This document shows, one piece after another, positions 25,351 through 33,153 of a DNA stretch of 64,000 nt (position 1 is its first letter; each line of letters begins with the position of its first letter). Both the position numbers and the translations under genes were made by a program. The notes under the pieces are model-generated. The model was not told the DNA's origin. It was given only the letters and a program-made list of their open reading frames with translations, and made no database searches. The DNA is from Lucifuga dentata (lineage: Eukaryota > Chordata > Actinopteri > Ophidiiformes > Bythitidae), in NCBI GenBank assembly GCA_014773175.1, contig VXCM01000989.1:539976-603975 (forward strand). The letters run 5' to 3'.

Positions 25351-28300
25351 AACACTCATTTAGGTTTACTTTAGTGTTTGCAGAAATTGAGGAAATCTGT
25401 TTGTAACCTTCAGCAAATTTGCATTAAATTGCATCCAAATACTTTAATTGTAGCGTTTGTAATGAGTCACTGAAGTCACATAGATTGTATGTACTATATA
25501 TACAGTACATGCATCCCAACGCTCTCCTCTGTTGCTAGCATTTCTGTGATGGACAAAAAAAAGAAACAAACGTCTAAACTGGAGCCTTTCTATGGTGTTA
25601 ATGTGAAAAATATAAAGGGAGAGACAGAGAGAGAAAGAAATGGAAAGAAAAAAGAGAGCGAGTCACCGCATCCTTTTCTGCAAGTTGTCTGGTGTGGCAG
25701 GGTGACAACTCCACCACACCGCTGGCACACAAACCCAATTCACAGTCTTTGTTTCCATGTAGGAAAGCACGGAGGAAACCACCAGTAAAGAACGAGTCCT
25801 GGCAGCTTTCTTCATTGTTATCACAATGTCCAAAATCACAAAACTTTACGACAAGGACGTTTGTCAATCAGTGACAACTGATTGATTACACAATAGGGCA
25901 CAACAGGCTAAAGTTTGCACAGAACCAAAAGAGTGTGTGTTAGATGTGGTAGCTGGTTAAAGAGGACAGTTTGTAAACTAAAAGACCTCCACAGGGAGCC
26001 AGATATTGATGCCTTTGTTTGCTCAAACTGAGGCAGTCTCCCCCTGGGACAGACAAGCTAGCTCCAGGCTAATTATGATTAGCATTGTAGTATTGCTCCT
26101 CATCATTAGCTGCAGAAATCTCAAGGAACAATAAGCTAAAGAAGCTATTTGAGAAGAGGGCTTGTTATGCAATATGAGAATTTGGAATTATGTATCAGAA
26201 AAAAAAATGTATCAGAAAGAACAATCACACACAATGAGCCTGTCTGTTTGCATATGGACACACACATACACAGTAATAAATTGCTTCTTTGAAATCAATA
26301 TGTTAAATCTGTCATTTGTCAACATTTGGTATGATCTGTTACATCTAAATTAATTCCTACTGTTGGGATCTGCATGTGTTCCAGTCACCCAGTGTTTCCC
26401 TTAAAGGGAGCTGAATGTTCTTAGAGAATCTTCAAACCTCATTATTACATAAAACTCAAGCCACTGGCAATGTTACCAACTAAGCTTCTCTGAAGGCGAG
26501 GGAAAGCCCTGGTAATTTTCCAGATAAAAACAACTTTCCAGCCAAACAAGACAATTCTTCAACTTCAACACTGAGGAATGTAGATTTTTATCCTGTGCAA
26601 TCAAGTTATGCTGGCAGCTTTCCCTAGCATAGACTTATTGTGTCAAAAACAGTATCCTTCACATAAACTTATCAAAATATGGATAGCATTATTCTTTTTA
26701 AGGAGAAGAGCTGCAATAATGAGACAAGAAGACCTACAGTGCTCTAAGAGAGAGAAAGAGAAACAGACGGAAGTCTAGAGTTACCACAAAAAGTCCCGTA
26801 AAAACCAGCACCAAGCATCCTTCTGTATGGTAGCGTTAGCGTTACCTCAACACACACACACACAGATATATAATTTCACCTGCATTACTCATTAGTAAAC
26901 CTCTGTGTGATGTGTTTCTCTGCTCTCTGCTTCCATTCTGGCCTTCAGCCTAAAAACAACCAAGGCAGAGTTCACTACCAACTTAATACTCTCATTTAAG
27001 GTGGATTGATTTATAAACACGTCTTTTTATTAAGCAGTAAAGTGTAAAAATCCATAAAACACCAGAAAGCTGCTGAGGAAAGCCTGCCATTCAAATGTAT
27101 TGGGCTCTTCTGAAATAAATACATATCGGCTGGCAGACTGCGAGTCTGTGCAGAATTGCCGGCCGTCACGAGGTTACGCAGATAATCATAAATTGACACA
27201 AAAAATGAAAGCACTTTAATAAATGGCTTCGTCGGTGTGAGGAAAATTACTCTACATATTCCTGAACTGTCGGTTCCGTCTTGTTAAATAAGTGCTTGCT
27301 TTCTGTCCACAGAAATAAAAAGTTAAGGAGAAGCAAGCCAGTAGACACGCACACAGTCGTCCAGCCTAGAGGACTGAATATCAACATCTAAAGGAAAAGT
27401 GAAGCACATTAGTCTAGTACTGGTTCTGTGCTGAGAGGCTCTGTAACAAAACAACTGGGTCATATTAAAAAGCCCCAGTTTTTCCAAGCGCGCTCGGCTC
27501 TATTAACAAAGTCATGACAATCTGCTGGTTATTGGATTGAAACAGAATTCCCCAGTCCGGCTCAATCCATTCAAAGTCTCCTCTTTTGATCCAGATGGTT
27601 CGGGTTTTCACTCATGTCAGTGTCTGGCACTACTTGTTTGTTTGCTTTTCTCGTTGTAATGCAGTCGGAGGGAAAATATTGTTTCCAAGCCCTTCTGTGG
27701 GGGAGGAGGGGAGAATTCCGTTGGGGCTGTGGAATCAGTGACGTCTAATAAACTACAGCCCATTCAGAAATACAGCAGATTGTTCGCTGGATGATATGTT
27801 GACTGAATCTGCTCAACTTGTGTGAACTGACTTCTGGCCAGTTTACTAATCACCATTTAGCACGCCAACATGAGCTACGAAGGAATTACAGAGAATGGAG
27901 GCAAGTTTCGAGAGCTTAACAAAACTCAGCTCCACAAACACACAAGGCGAGAAACGCTCAGTCTCTCCAAAAAACAAATAAAACTGCAATCACAGCCCAA
28001 ATATTTACAAAGCATGATGCATGTAAACAAGAGCTCTTAACCAAAGCACCAAACGAAACTCATCCTGGACTAATTAAACGAGCACAAACAAAATGACTCC
28101 TTTTTTAAAGAATTTGACAAGAATCACTCAGCACATTTACTGTACATGCATGTTAAAGCTTTGATTCTAATCTGATTAAAGCAATAAGTAAATTTTTTTT
28201 TAAACGTCATATAAATGCTATAAGCAGATATATTTTAATACTGTATATCAGGGTACTCAACTACAAATCTTAAAGGTCCACAAAGAAAATTTTCAAAATT

Positions 28301-29182
28301 TTCAACAAGACAAAACTTTATGGGGGGGGGGNCCTGCCTCTCCCGATGGCCCCAATCCAACCCAAAGTCAAGCTAACTGCAAACAAAACTAGCTGCGCTA
28401 TCAACTCTCAACTAGCCCAACACCATGTCAACCCATCGTTGTCATGGAGATGACGGGATGCTGAATGTGACTGGACCAAACCAAAGCAGNTCAACCCATC
28501 GTTGTCATGGAGATGACGGGATGCTGAATGTGACTGGACCAAACCAAAGCAGAGTACCTATTCTCACACAGACAGTGGAGTAGTCAGACATTCGGAGCGC
28601 TGCTTGCAATGGAAAAAGCGGAGAATTCCGACTCATTGCATCGCAGCGATATCACAGATATTACACATACTACATATGAAAAGTAGAATTTTCTCAGAGT
28701 CCGGAGACAGTTGTGGTTCAGTCCGGATCTGGACCAGAGTCCAGACTTTGAGAATGACTGCTGTATAAAATAAATATAAATGAAAGTTGGTGTACTCTGA
28801 GTAACAAACCATGATTGTGCAACTGTAATCCAGATCCATGGATCCATTGGCTTATATTTGGTGTTAGCAATCTCCACGTGCATTTCCTCTTCTGGCACGC
28901 TTCCCCTCCTAATCCCATTAAGCACCAAGTCATGTATAATAAAATGACTTCCATCCATTTCTATGTCTTACTCTGCATTTTTACCTCAGCTTACAGACAA
29001 AAAACTGAGGATACCGCGCATGTAAACTGTGTAGATCTGACATCACACTCTGCTTTATTTACTGTGGCGGCTTGTCACTCACCATGTTTGTTGTTGTTTT
29101 CGGGGCTTGGCATGGTTTTGACAGCCTTCTGGGGATGTCCATGTTTGGAGGTCCGGCCCCTTGGCAGCCCTGATGAGGCCAG
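5312..29182 (-). CDS. znf512b: ZNF512B orthologue, whole coding region (16 exons)
   Basis: Zinc-finger nuclear protein. In humans ZNF512B is linked to TGF-beta signalling and binds RBBP4 of the NuRD complex (family knowledge). Coding exons in transcript order are 29182-29083, 19482-19403, 19297-19169, 18799-18624, 18521-18244, 18143-18072, 16745-16611, 15115-14988, 13380-13288, 10664-10566, 9986-9741, 8947-8594, 8262-8161, 7996-7934, 6891-6793 and 5716-5312. Every junction has AG/GT and matching phase, and the sum is 2559 bases (852 residues plus stop; human about 892). Residue numbers below count from the first recognised exon. Fingers fall at about 79-101 and 114-135, 343-364 and 373-395, 427-450 and 463-484, and 660-683 and 695-716. 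KKKGRPK (43-49) and the C-terminal [10 protein letters not shown] are basic, AT-hook-like. ZNF512 is the paralogue. The GRPK segment, the WNH finger and the RRKQ motif favour ZNF512B. The start methionine is unresolved. Confidence 0.93.
5613..5689 (-). repeat. In-frame AGC/AAC trinucleotide repeat (poly-Ser/Asn)
   Basis: On the plus strand this is CTG with TTG interruptions. On the coding strand it reads as AGC (Ser) broken by AAC (Asn), about 23 residues, all in frame in the last ZNF512B exon. CAG/CTG tracts are length-unstable, so allele variation is likely (inference). Human ZNF512B has no such tract. Confidence 0.95.
6033..6594. mobile_element. TTAA-flanked inverted-repeat element, copy 1
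   Basis: Flanked by TTAA at 6029-6032 and 6595-6598. The two ends are inverted copies about 85-90 bases long (left begins TGACCATACCAGCCATTTTG, right ends GGGCAGTATGGTCCT). No open frame. TTAA target duplication is the mark of piggyBac-type transposition, so it is a likely non-autonomous relative. Lies in the last ZNF512B intron. Confidence 0.75.
6793..6891 (-). CDS. znf512b: ZNF512B exon, finger 8 (C2H2)
   Basis: Thirty-three codons, phase 0 both ends (TTGCAG|AGT, CAG|GTGGGC). Encodes [20 protein letters not shown] then [13 protein letters not shown]. Human has [20 protein letters not shown]. Open frames in other phases here are shadows. Confidence 0.97.
7934..7996 (-). CDS. znf512b: ZNF512B exon, rest of finger 7 (63 bases)
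   Basis: Twenty-one codons, phase 0 both ends. Encodes [19 protein letters not shown] then SQ, ending CAG|GTGCAA. The human counterpart differs at two or three residues. The finger is C-C-H-C, the last ligand again Cys. Confidence 0.97.
8161..8262 (-). CDS. znf512b: ZNF512B exon, LNYTRPGLP block and start of finger 7
   Basis: Thirty-four codons, phase 0 both ends. Encodes [20 protein letters not shown], then [14 protein letters not shown]. Human has [20 protein letters not shown]. The donor GAA|GTACGA splits finger 7 between its two Cys positions, parallel to finger 5. Confidence 0.97.
8594..8947 (-). CDS. znf512b: ZNF512B exon, Glu/Arg/Lys-rich stretch and conserved [10 protein letters not shown] block
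   Basis: One hundred and eighteen codons, phase 0 both ends (CTCCAG|ATG, AGG|GTGAGG). The first two thirds are charged low complexity ([20 protein letters not shown] and similar), likely a single long alpha helix, and are longer than in human. The last third is very conserved: [20 protein letters not shown], then [12 protein letters not shown] and [14 protein letters not shown]. Human has [20 protein letters not shown]. The function of that block is unknown to me. Confidence 0.96.
9059..9637. mobile_element. TTAA-flanked inverted-repeat element, copy 2
   Basis: Flanked by TTAA at 9055-9058 and 9638-9641. Same orientation and internal sequence as the copy at 6033 (shared AAAATCGATGTTT, TAGTTACRCAGCC and AGGTCTTCTTTTGGGACTAT words). 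579 bases, non-coding, in the intron after the finger 6 exon. Confidence 0.78.
9741..9986 (-). CDS. znf512b: ZNF512B exon, rest of finger 5 and finger 6
   Basis: Eighty-two codons, phase 0 both ends. Begins [19 protein letters not shown] (second Cys, His and final Cys of finger 5), then [19 protein letters not shown] with VRTEH completing the C2H2 finger 6. The tail is Thr/Ser/Asn-rich ([15 protein letters not shown]) and ends GKER|GTAAGA. Human has GCGAAFSSLMGYQYHQRRC. This is the only finger pair with both members largely in one exon. Confidence 0.97.
10566..10664 (-). CDS. znf512b: ZNF512B exon, linker and first half of finger 5
   Basis: Thirty-three codons, phase 0 both ends. Encodes [20 protein letters not shown] then [13 protein letters not shown]. 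Human has [22 protein letters not shown]. The donor (GAG|GTATGC) cuts the finger between its first and second zinc-binding Cys; finger 7 is cut at the same place. Confidence 0.97.
12579..12722. repeat. 32-base minisatellite, about 4.5 copies
   Basis: Repeated unit close to AGCACTTCAAGGACAAGAAT followed by ACCTTGAATATG. Copies diverge at several positions, so it is not a recent array. In the ZNF512B intron between 10664 and 13288. Confidence 0.8.
13288..13380 (-). CDS. znf512b: ZNF512B exon, finger 4 (C2H2)
   Basis: Thirty-one codons, phase 0 at both ends (TTGCAG| and AAG|GTACAG). Encodes [20 protein letters not shown] then [11 protein letters not shown]. Nearly identical to human LQDALKCQHCRKQFKSKAGL. 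The RSKAGLNYH helix recurs as RSKAGRDYH in finger 6, evidence for internal duplication. Confidence 0.97.
14988..15115 (-). CDS. znf512b: ZNF512B exon, finger 3 (C-C-H-C)
   Basis: Phase 1 in (CTAAG|GT), phase 0 out (AAG|GTCAGT). Encodes [18 protein letters not shown], then finger [18 protein letters not shown] and MEICQK. Cys-x2-Cys, His, then Cys in place of the last His. Human reads EEQWQRAIHERGEAVCPTC. An overlapping open frame in another phase (14858-15106) is a shadow. Confidence 0.96.
15269..15855. mobile_element. TTAA-flanked inverted-repeat element, copy 3 (inverted)
   Basis: Flanked by TTAA at 15265-15268 and 15856-15859. 587 bases, opposite orientation to the copies at 6033 and 9059. 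Left end AGGACCATACCACCCATTTT and right end GTGGTATGGTTGT are inverted repeats of about 90 bases. In the ZNF512B intron between 15115 and 16611. Confidence 0.78.
16611..16745 (-). CDS. znf512b: ZNF512B exon, basic linker
   Basis: Phase 1 in (AAAG|GT ATG), phase 1 out (TCTG|GTGAAA). Encodes [19 protein letters not shown] and a Ser/Pro/Lys-rich remainder ending DPATTSS-G. Human has GLVKAEDKARVHRSKKQEG in this position. Length agrees (135 bases) and phase closes on both sides. No finger; likely disordered. Confidence 0.9.
17164..17440 (+). mobile_element. Two related retroelement 3' tails
   Basis: CTTTCATGCCAATAAAGC occurs near 17223 and 17391, each preceded by a GCTTTGGCAA word and followed by a simple tail (GA repeat; ATTGAATTGAA). 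This matches the common 3' end of fish non-LTR elements. Family not determined. Confidence 0.45.
17439..17486 (+). repeat. (GA)n microsatellite
   Basis: GA run with one GCGC interruption, after a retroelement-like tail. Confidence 0.93.
18072..18143 (-). CDS. znf512b: ZNF512B exon completing the RRKQ NuRD-binding motif
   Basis: A 72-base exon, phase 1 in and phase 1 out (AAAG|GTACAT). Encodes [18 protein letters not shown] then TFGLK. With the Arg codon split over the upstream junction (A|GA) it makes [11 protein letters not shown], identical to the human segment that binds RBBP4 in NuRD (published motif class shared with FOG1, SALL and BCL11). It is the most conserved non-finger segment. 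The upstream intron is exactly 100 bases. Confidence 0.96.
18244..18521 (-). CDS. znf512b: ZNF512B exon, Ser/Gln/Pro-rich linker
   Basis: Phase 2 in, phase 1 out (CACA|GTAAGA). Starts [17 protein letters not shown], passes through a Gln/His/Pro-rich segment ([20 protein letters not shown]) and a Ser/Gly/Glu-rich segment, and ends [11 protein letters not shown]. Human has EEDPERTKH at the matching end. Probably disordered. The acceptor tract is modest but is the only AG that keeps phase. The plus-strand open frame opposite this exon is a shadow. Confidence 0.93.
18624..18799 (-). CDS. znf512b: ZNF512B exon, finger 2 (C2H2) and basic linker
   Basis: Phase 0 in, phase 2 out (AAAAG|GTGAGA). Begins [10 protein letters not shown], then the finger [18 protein letters not shown] with the second His in LWNH. 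The human equivalent also ends in IWNH. After SDR the fish protein continues as a short Lys/Pro linker ([18 protein letters not shown]). Human ZNF512B instead has a long array of V/T-S/K-P dipeptide-like repeats starting here. Confidence 0.95.
19169..19297 (-). CDS. znf512b: ZNF512B exon, finger 1 (C-C-H-C)
   Basis: Forty-three codons, phase 0 at both ends (acceptor at 19298-19299, donor GGG|GTGAGT). Contains [20 protein letters not shown] followed by [18 protein letters not shown]. The zinc ligands are Cys-x4-Cys, then His and a terminal Cys rather than His, the atypical first finger of each ZNF512-family pair. Human has [17 protein letters not shown] here. The donor adjoins the codons of the last Cys. 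Confidence 0.96.
19403..19482 (-). CDS. znf512b: ZNF512B exon with KKKGRPK basic patch
   Basis: Phase 1 in, phase 0 out (CCA|GTGAGT). Encodes [19 protein letters not shown] and VQDLRSIP. Human ZNF512B has [11 protein letters not shown] at the same place, which is the best N-terminal anchor for orthology. The KKKGRPK patch resembles an AT-hook core, so DNA minor-groove contact is plausible (inference). The intron to the next exon is only 105 bases (19298-19402). Confidence 0.95.
19790..19857 (+). repeat. (GA)n microsatellite
   Basis: About 33 GA units with one N at 19807, upstream of the KKKGRPK exon. Confidence 0.95.
21871..21946 (+). repeat. GAGAG/GTAGA pentamer array ending in the gap
   Basis: Starts as AGAAG/GAGAG pentamers and changes to GTAGA units, then runs into unknown bases. 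True length cannot be seen. Confidence 0.9.
21947..22042. other. Assembly gap, 96 N
   Basis: Unknown bases between a pentamer array and a (CA)n array, a place where short reads fail. Confidence 0.99.
22043..22098 (+). repeat. (CA)n microsatellite
   Basis: About 28 CA units directly after the gap. Confidence 0.97.
22911..22982 (+). repeat. (ATAC)n/(ATGC)n array
   Basis: Tetranucleotide CATA repeats with TATA and TGCA variants. Confidence 0.85.
23279..23576. mobile_element. Foldback element with about 85-base arms
   Basis: The left arm (23279-23366) is the near-perfect reverse complement of the right arm (23493-23576); both include TATACTGTATGAAAACTGAG and CACCATTCATC. A second, inner inverted repeat (CAGAAGGATGTTAAAC and GTTTAACATCCTTCTG) sits between them. 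No open frame. The left flank is duplicated around an N at 23243. Confidence 0.6.
25141..25190. repeat. Perfect hairpin, 21-base arms, 8-base loop
   Basis: 25141-25161 (ACTGCAGAGGTGGCTAGCAC plus T) is the exact reverse complement of 25170-25190. The loop is CCTTACAG. In ZNF512B intron 1. Confidence 0.9.
25303..25346 (+). repeat. (CA)n microsatellite
   Basis: About 22 CA units in ZNF512B intron 1. Confidence 0.95.
28249..28763. mobile_element. hAT-like non-autonomous element (tentative)
   Basis: Starts CAGGGTACTCAACTAC and ends CTTTGAGAATGACTGCTG, similar to hAT-type terminal repeats. No matching 8-base target duplication was found. Includes an assembly duplicate around the N at 28490. Flanked on both sides by pieces of the repeat family also seen at 39390 and 61855, suggesting insertion into an older copy. 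Confidence 0.35.
29083..29182 (-). CDS. znf512b: ZNF512B first recognised coding exon (5' end uncertain)
   Basis: Reads [20 protein letters not shown], then [13 protein letters not shown] and a split Gly codon. It ends CATG|GTGAGT in phase 1, exactly what the next exon (19482) requires. It is Ser/Lys/Pro-rich like the human N-terminus but only loosely similar, so the call rests on phase and position. The 5' edge is set at an AG after a pyrimidine-rich stretch. An unknown base at 29192 lies just outside. No in-frame ATG with open frame was found directly upstream, so either another short coding exon precedes it or the internal Met of KTMPSP is the start. Confidence 0.6.
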
Positions 29183-30943
29183 CTTCCCAAGNCACAAAGG
29201 AGAAATAGATGGATGGAGGCAACATTAGGATGCATTCTGCCGCTCATTAATCCTATTCCACTGCTTGTCAAAACATTATTAGCAATGTCCACTGCATCAA
29301 TAGCTTTATGATGGCGTTACACAATACACTTTCTTCATGTAGGCTCCTGGTGCGACTGGATTGGATGTTATCTGAGTTGAGGCCCACACATCATCTGGAG
29401 TGGTAATGAGGGTGTGACCTTCGATGTTTCATTTCAAAATCAATATTCTCACTTACACACTTACTCCATGCTCTGCCCATTAGACAAAAGGTGAATCAAA
29501 GAGAGAGGAAGTGGCAGCATAAAGCCATTACCTTTGGCTGATCTGCCTTATGTCTTTATGAGAAAGGCCCCAGATCCATCTCTTGATGTGTCACATGACC
29601 AACAGTGAAAATGTCTTCTTCAAATCAAAGCTGATGCTCATTTCTTTTGACTCCAAGGTTACAAAGCATGGAACCTATCCATCCTAAGCTCTGAGCCTCC
29701 ATTGACAGCAGGCCTATATATCAGCTATGCGCTCTGGGCTCTGGCCCTCGTTCCCCCACAGCATGGGACGGTCTAATGAATGAAGCCTGACAATCGCTAA
29801 TTATGCTAAGTGGAACTGATTACGATCCAACATGCTTTCTCTTAGCACACATTCATGTCACTCTTCTAGTGAATTACAACAGCACACAAAGGGTCACTCA
29901 GCAGAGGCCTCTCAGTATCCGTTTACACGCCACGCTATTCAGTGTGTGCAGGGTGCAACGATGGCTCATTCCTCACAGCGATAACATGCTCACACTTTGT
30001 CTTATGTTGTTGTTAACACATTTTGAGTTAACATAGCTTTGGTTAAGAATGAATGGTATGGTGATCTAGACAATACAAGTAGTAGAAACATGGGATACAC
30101 ACACTTGACAGTGTAAGGAATCATTCACATAAAGGGCTGACAGAGTTATATTCATTATTGATACATGAAGGACATTAATATAATTATCACTTTATATCTC
30201 TTTATCATATCTACGCTTAAGTTCTGTTTTTCACTTCTAAAACTGTTCTCTTTAGATTCCAACACAGATATACATGGACAGAAAGCTTTCTGTTGGATGT
30301 GAATAGTGCTGAAACAATTCACTGATTAGTTGATCAACAGAAAATGAATGGACTGTTATTACAATAACTGATTATTCATTTTAGTCATTTAGTAAGTAAA
30401 AATAGCTAACTTTCATTGATTCGAGCTGCTCCAATGTGAGGATTCGCTGTTCTCAGTTCCACATCATTTTAAATTTAATAACTTTGGAATTTTCAGACAC
30501 AGGAGCTATTTGAAGATGTGGGAGTCAGGTTGCCATGGGGGCATTTGCACTTTTTTAAACATCTGACACACAAAATAATTAATCAATTCATTAAATACAA
30601 TAGCATTACATTAATTAATATCCTTAACACTTAACATGATCATATGGCCTTGTGTGTGTGGAATATTCAATACTGATTGTAGTGACTTTAGATCTCAGAA
30701 ATGAAACTTTACTGACACTGTCAAATATTGGCTGGAGTGGACAAAAACTTGCCAACACATCTTCTCACACGATTTTCTGACAAATGAACGTGGAAAAACC
30801 TGTTTTAGCTCCACATGTGGCACACTGCCTTTCTGTGTGTGTGTCAACTAACACACAGTTACACAGTTTACAGTCTGTGTTTACTATGGAAGTAGTTAAA
30901 TAGGAAATTAATCCACTTCTGGCTCCTGTAGGGCCACACCTAC

Positions 30944-31135
30944 CTGAACTGTCGGGCAGACACCAGCACTTAGGGGCCGGGTGGCCCCGGGTCACCCACG
31001 TGTAGGTGTGGGGTGGGTGTCAGCAGGCAGGCACCTTAGTGGGCGTTATTCCGGCAATGTTATGTTACATGGCAATCACACCTGCTGTGCGTCAAAGAGC
31101 GGTCAGACCGGTGTTGGGGGGCCTGAAAGGAAGCG
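30944..31135 (-). other. znf512b: Possible second 5' UTR exon of ZNF512B
   Basis: Minus-strand segment with an acceptor-like CTTCCTTTCAG at its start and a donor-like TTCAG|GTAGGT at its end. GC-rich, with CpGs. A short open frame runs to the donor but lacks an ATG and its phase does not fit the first coding exon as placed. It could be a non-coding or alternative exon. Confidence 0.3.
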
Positions 31136-31471
31136 GACAGTCGTCACCGTCGTCCTTTCTCCCCCAGCGCAGACGACGAGGTGGAGGAAAAGGCAGAAAA
31201 ATCACAATTTAGTCCGTACATGAAAAGAAATCCCGGATAGTTTCACCTTATTCCCAGTTTCCAGCCGCCTAGCCCCCCTCCTTTCCTGCATTAATATGTA
31301 TACCACGAGGCACTTCTTCTTCAACCTCCGTCTTCCCGTTAAACACTCCAGAAATAGCACAAAAAGCCAGCAAAAAATAGGTACGTCCCCGACTCCTTGA
31401 GGAAAAATATTAGAATACGGGATGGTTTATATAGGCAGTGAAGCAAAATGGCGACTTTAATACGAAGGAGG

Positions 31472-31475
<4 letters not shown>

Positions 31476-31507
<32 letters not shown>
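31476..31507 (+). repeat. Poly-A tract beside the ZNF512B promoter
   Basis: About 32 A in a row, read as poly-T on the transcribed strand, just inside the predicted first intron. Confidence 0.9.
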
Positions 31508-31512
<5 letters not shown>

Positions 31513-31664
31513 GCGCTGGCTGAAGCTAAAGGGAGGCACAAAAATATGTTTAGTGCGGTAATTTCGACGGCGGAGAGACAGTTGGTTAGAGTAAAAGAAA
31601 AAGAAGCGAAGGAAAATGAGCAGAAGCACGAAATCTCAGTCTGGTCCACTCCTTGGCTCCTTAC

Positions 31665-31930
31665 CTCGAGATAATTTCGGTTTTTGTTTTTTTTGTTTTG
31701 TTTTAATACGGATATTATCTTGGCGGCCGTGTACAGTATTACAGTAATGTGTGTTGGGTCATGCGCGTATCCACTCCACCTTTGACAGTTGCAACTACAG
31801 TCTTGAGGCAACTTGCAAACTCTCGCGTTATAATTATCGATATCGAGCAGATAATATTTGGTTTTCTCTCTGATCAACTCGCCGCAAACACCGGCTGCTG
31901 CTGCTGCCGCTGCTCTTCCGACGTAGCGCC
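31665..31930 (-). promoter_or_regulatory. znf512b: Likely ZNF512B promoter and 5' UTR exon 1
   Basis: A strong donor (CTCGAG|GTAAGG) on the minus strand ends at 31665. Upstream to about 31930 the sequence is CpG-richer than elsewhere (GGCGGCCG, CCGCTGCTCTTCCG, GTAGCGCCG) and non-repetitive. No long open frame, so a non-coding first exon is the simplest reading. Position just upstream of the first coding exon supports it. TATA box not evident. Confidence 0.5.
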
Positions 31931-32616
31931 GTTCACTCCTGACGAAAAAGGGTCAAGGTTTAAAATCCTGAAGTCAACCTTAAGTATTTTAATATTAATT
32001 TTCGAACGTTAAATATTCTCCCCTGCGTCATTCGGTAAACCAGGCATAGAAAATCATTCCAGTCCAGTTGTCATTGGGCCTGAGCTTTAGTCTATCTGCC
32101 AAAAATCCCCAACTGTAACAGCAAATAAGCCTAAAATTTGCTAATACAGTTGTGTTCAAAAGAACTGCCGTATACAACAGCTATCTAAAGGTTTTCTATA
32201 GAATTACATTTTCGAAACCATAATAATTGTCACATAATCCAAAAATTCAAGGTCAGTGTTAAGGCATTAATACTATTGATGTTAATGGCCTCTGAAGAAT
32301 ACATATGACTACACACGGAATCAATACCCTATTGGAGATTTTTAATTGCTGCTGCTGCAAATAGGCATATGTGCACACTGGATAATGGCATATCCTAATT
32401 TAACTCGGCTAATAATAAATGTTTAACATGTGCATGGATCCCAGTCGTCTTTTTGAATCATGCATGACATCCCTGCTACTTTAGAGGGTTTCGGTAAAAC
32501 AACAAGGAGCTCTCAGGCTTTGATTGGTGCCAGTCATCATGACCTGATATTTCCTATTAATGGATCTCATTTGAAACCATGATGTAATCTATGGAAAGGC
32601 GCTGTTTTCAAGTTTG

Positions 32617-32630
32617 CCAGTAGGGGGCAG
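32617..32630 (+). promoter_or_regulatory. CTCF-like motif
   Basis: CCAGTAGGGGGCAG matches the CTCF core consensus CCASYAGRKGGCRS at every position. It lies about 0.7 kb upstream of the ZNF512B promoter, in the gap to SAMD10. Confidence 0.55.
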
Positions 32631-33139
32631 GATAGCCTCATTTTTCTACCAAGCTCCAAGTATCAACCTACAGTAGTGTAGTTAAATAGCTTAAAGTCTA
32701 CTTTGTTTTATAATTGGCGTTATTACATTAAAGAAAAGGGGAAGACTGTGTTTTTCACCAAACAAACATGTCACCAAGAACTGGGCAAAATAAGAGTGTT
32801 TTATATCCAACTGCACAAAAGAAGCAACTAACGTTAAGCCAGACAGAAAGTGAGGGCAGAACAAAATAATAAAATACTAATCAATTGCCCTCAAATCAAA
32901 ACATTTTTCCTAAAAAAAAATAAATAAAGTTTGCCATAAATTATAGACTCAGTTTAGTTATCTCCTGGTTAGTAAATTTAAGTAAAATTCATTGCCATAC
33001 TTTCATACTTATTTAATAATAACATTGGAAATAATATTAGATCATATACTAAGTAATGTTTTTTTTATGGTTGTAGGAATTTCATTCGCTTTCTTACAAA
33101 ATGTTCAACCTGGTGAAACTGTTTGTCTGTATTAATATT

Positions 33140-33153
33140 CCACTAGGGGACAG
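33140..33153 (+). promoter_or_regulatory. Second CTCF-like motif (one mismatch)
   Basis: CCACTAGGGGACAG is the CTCF core with one mismatch (A for G). Same orientation as the site 520 bases away. Confidence 0.35.

Larger units (their letters stand above)
19483..29082 (-). other. znf512b: ZNF512B large first coding intron
   Basis: About 9.6 kb without a supported exon. Contains simple repeats (19790-19857, 21871-22098, 22911-22982, 25303-25346), the 96-base gap, a foldback element (23279-23576), a perfect hairpin (25141-25190) and a hAT-like element (28249-28763). The piece 27480-27900 is non-repetitive and could be conserved non-coding DNA. Confidence 0.7.
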
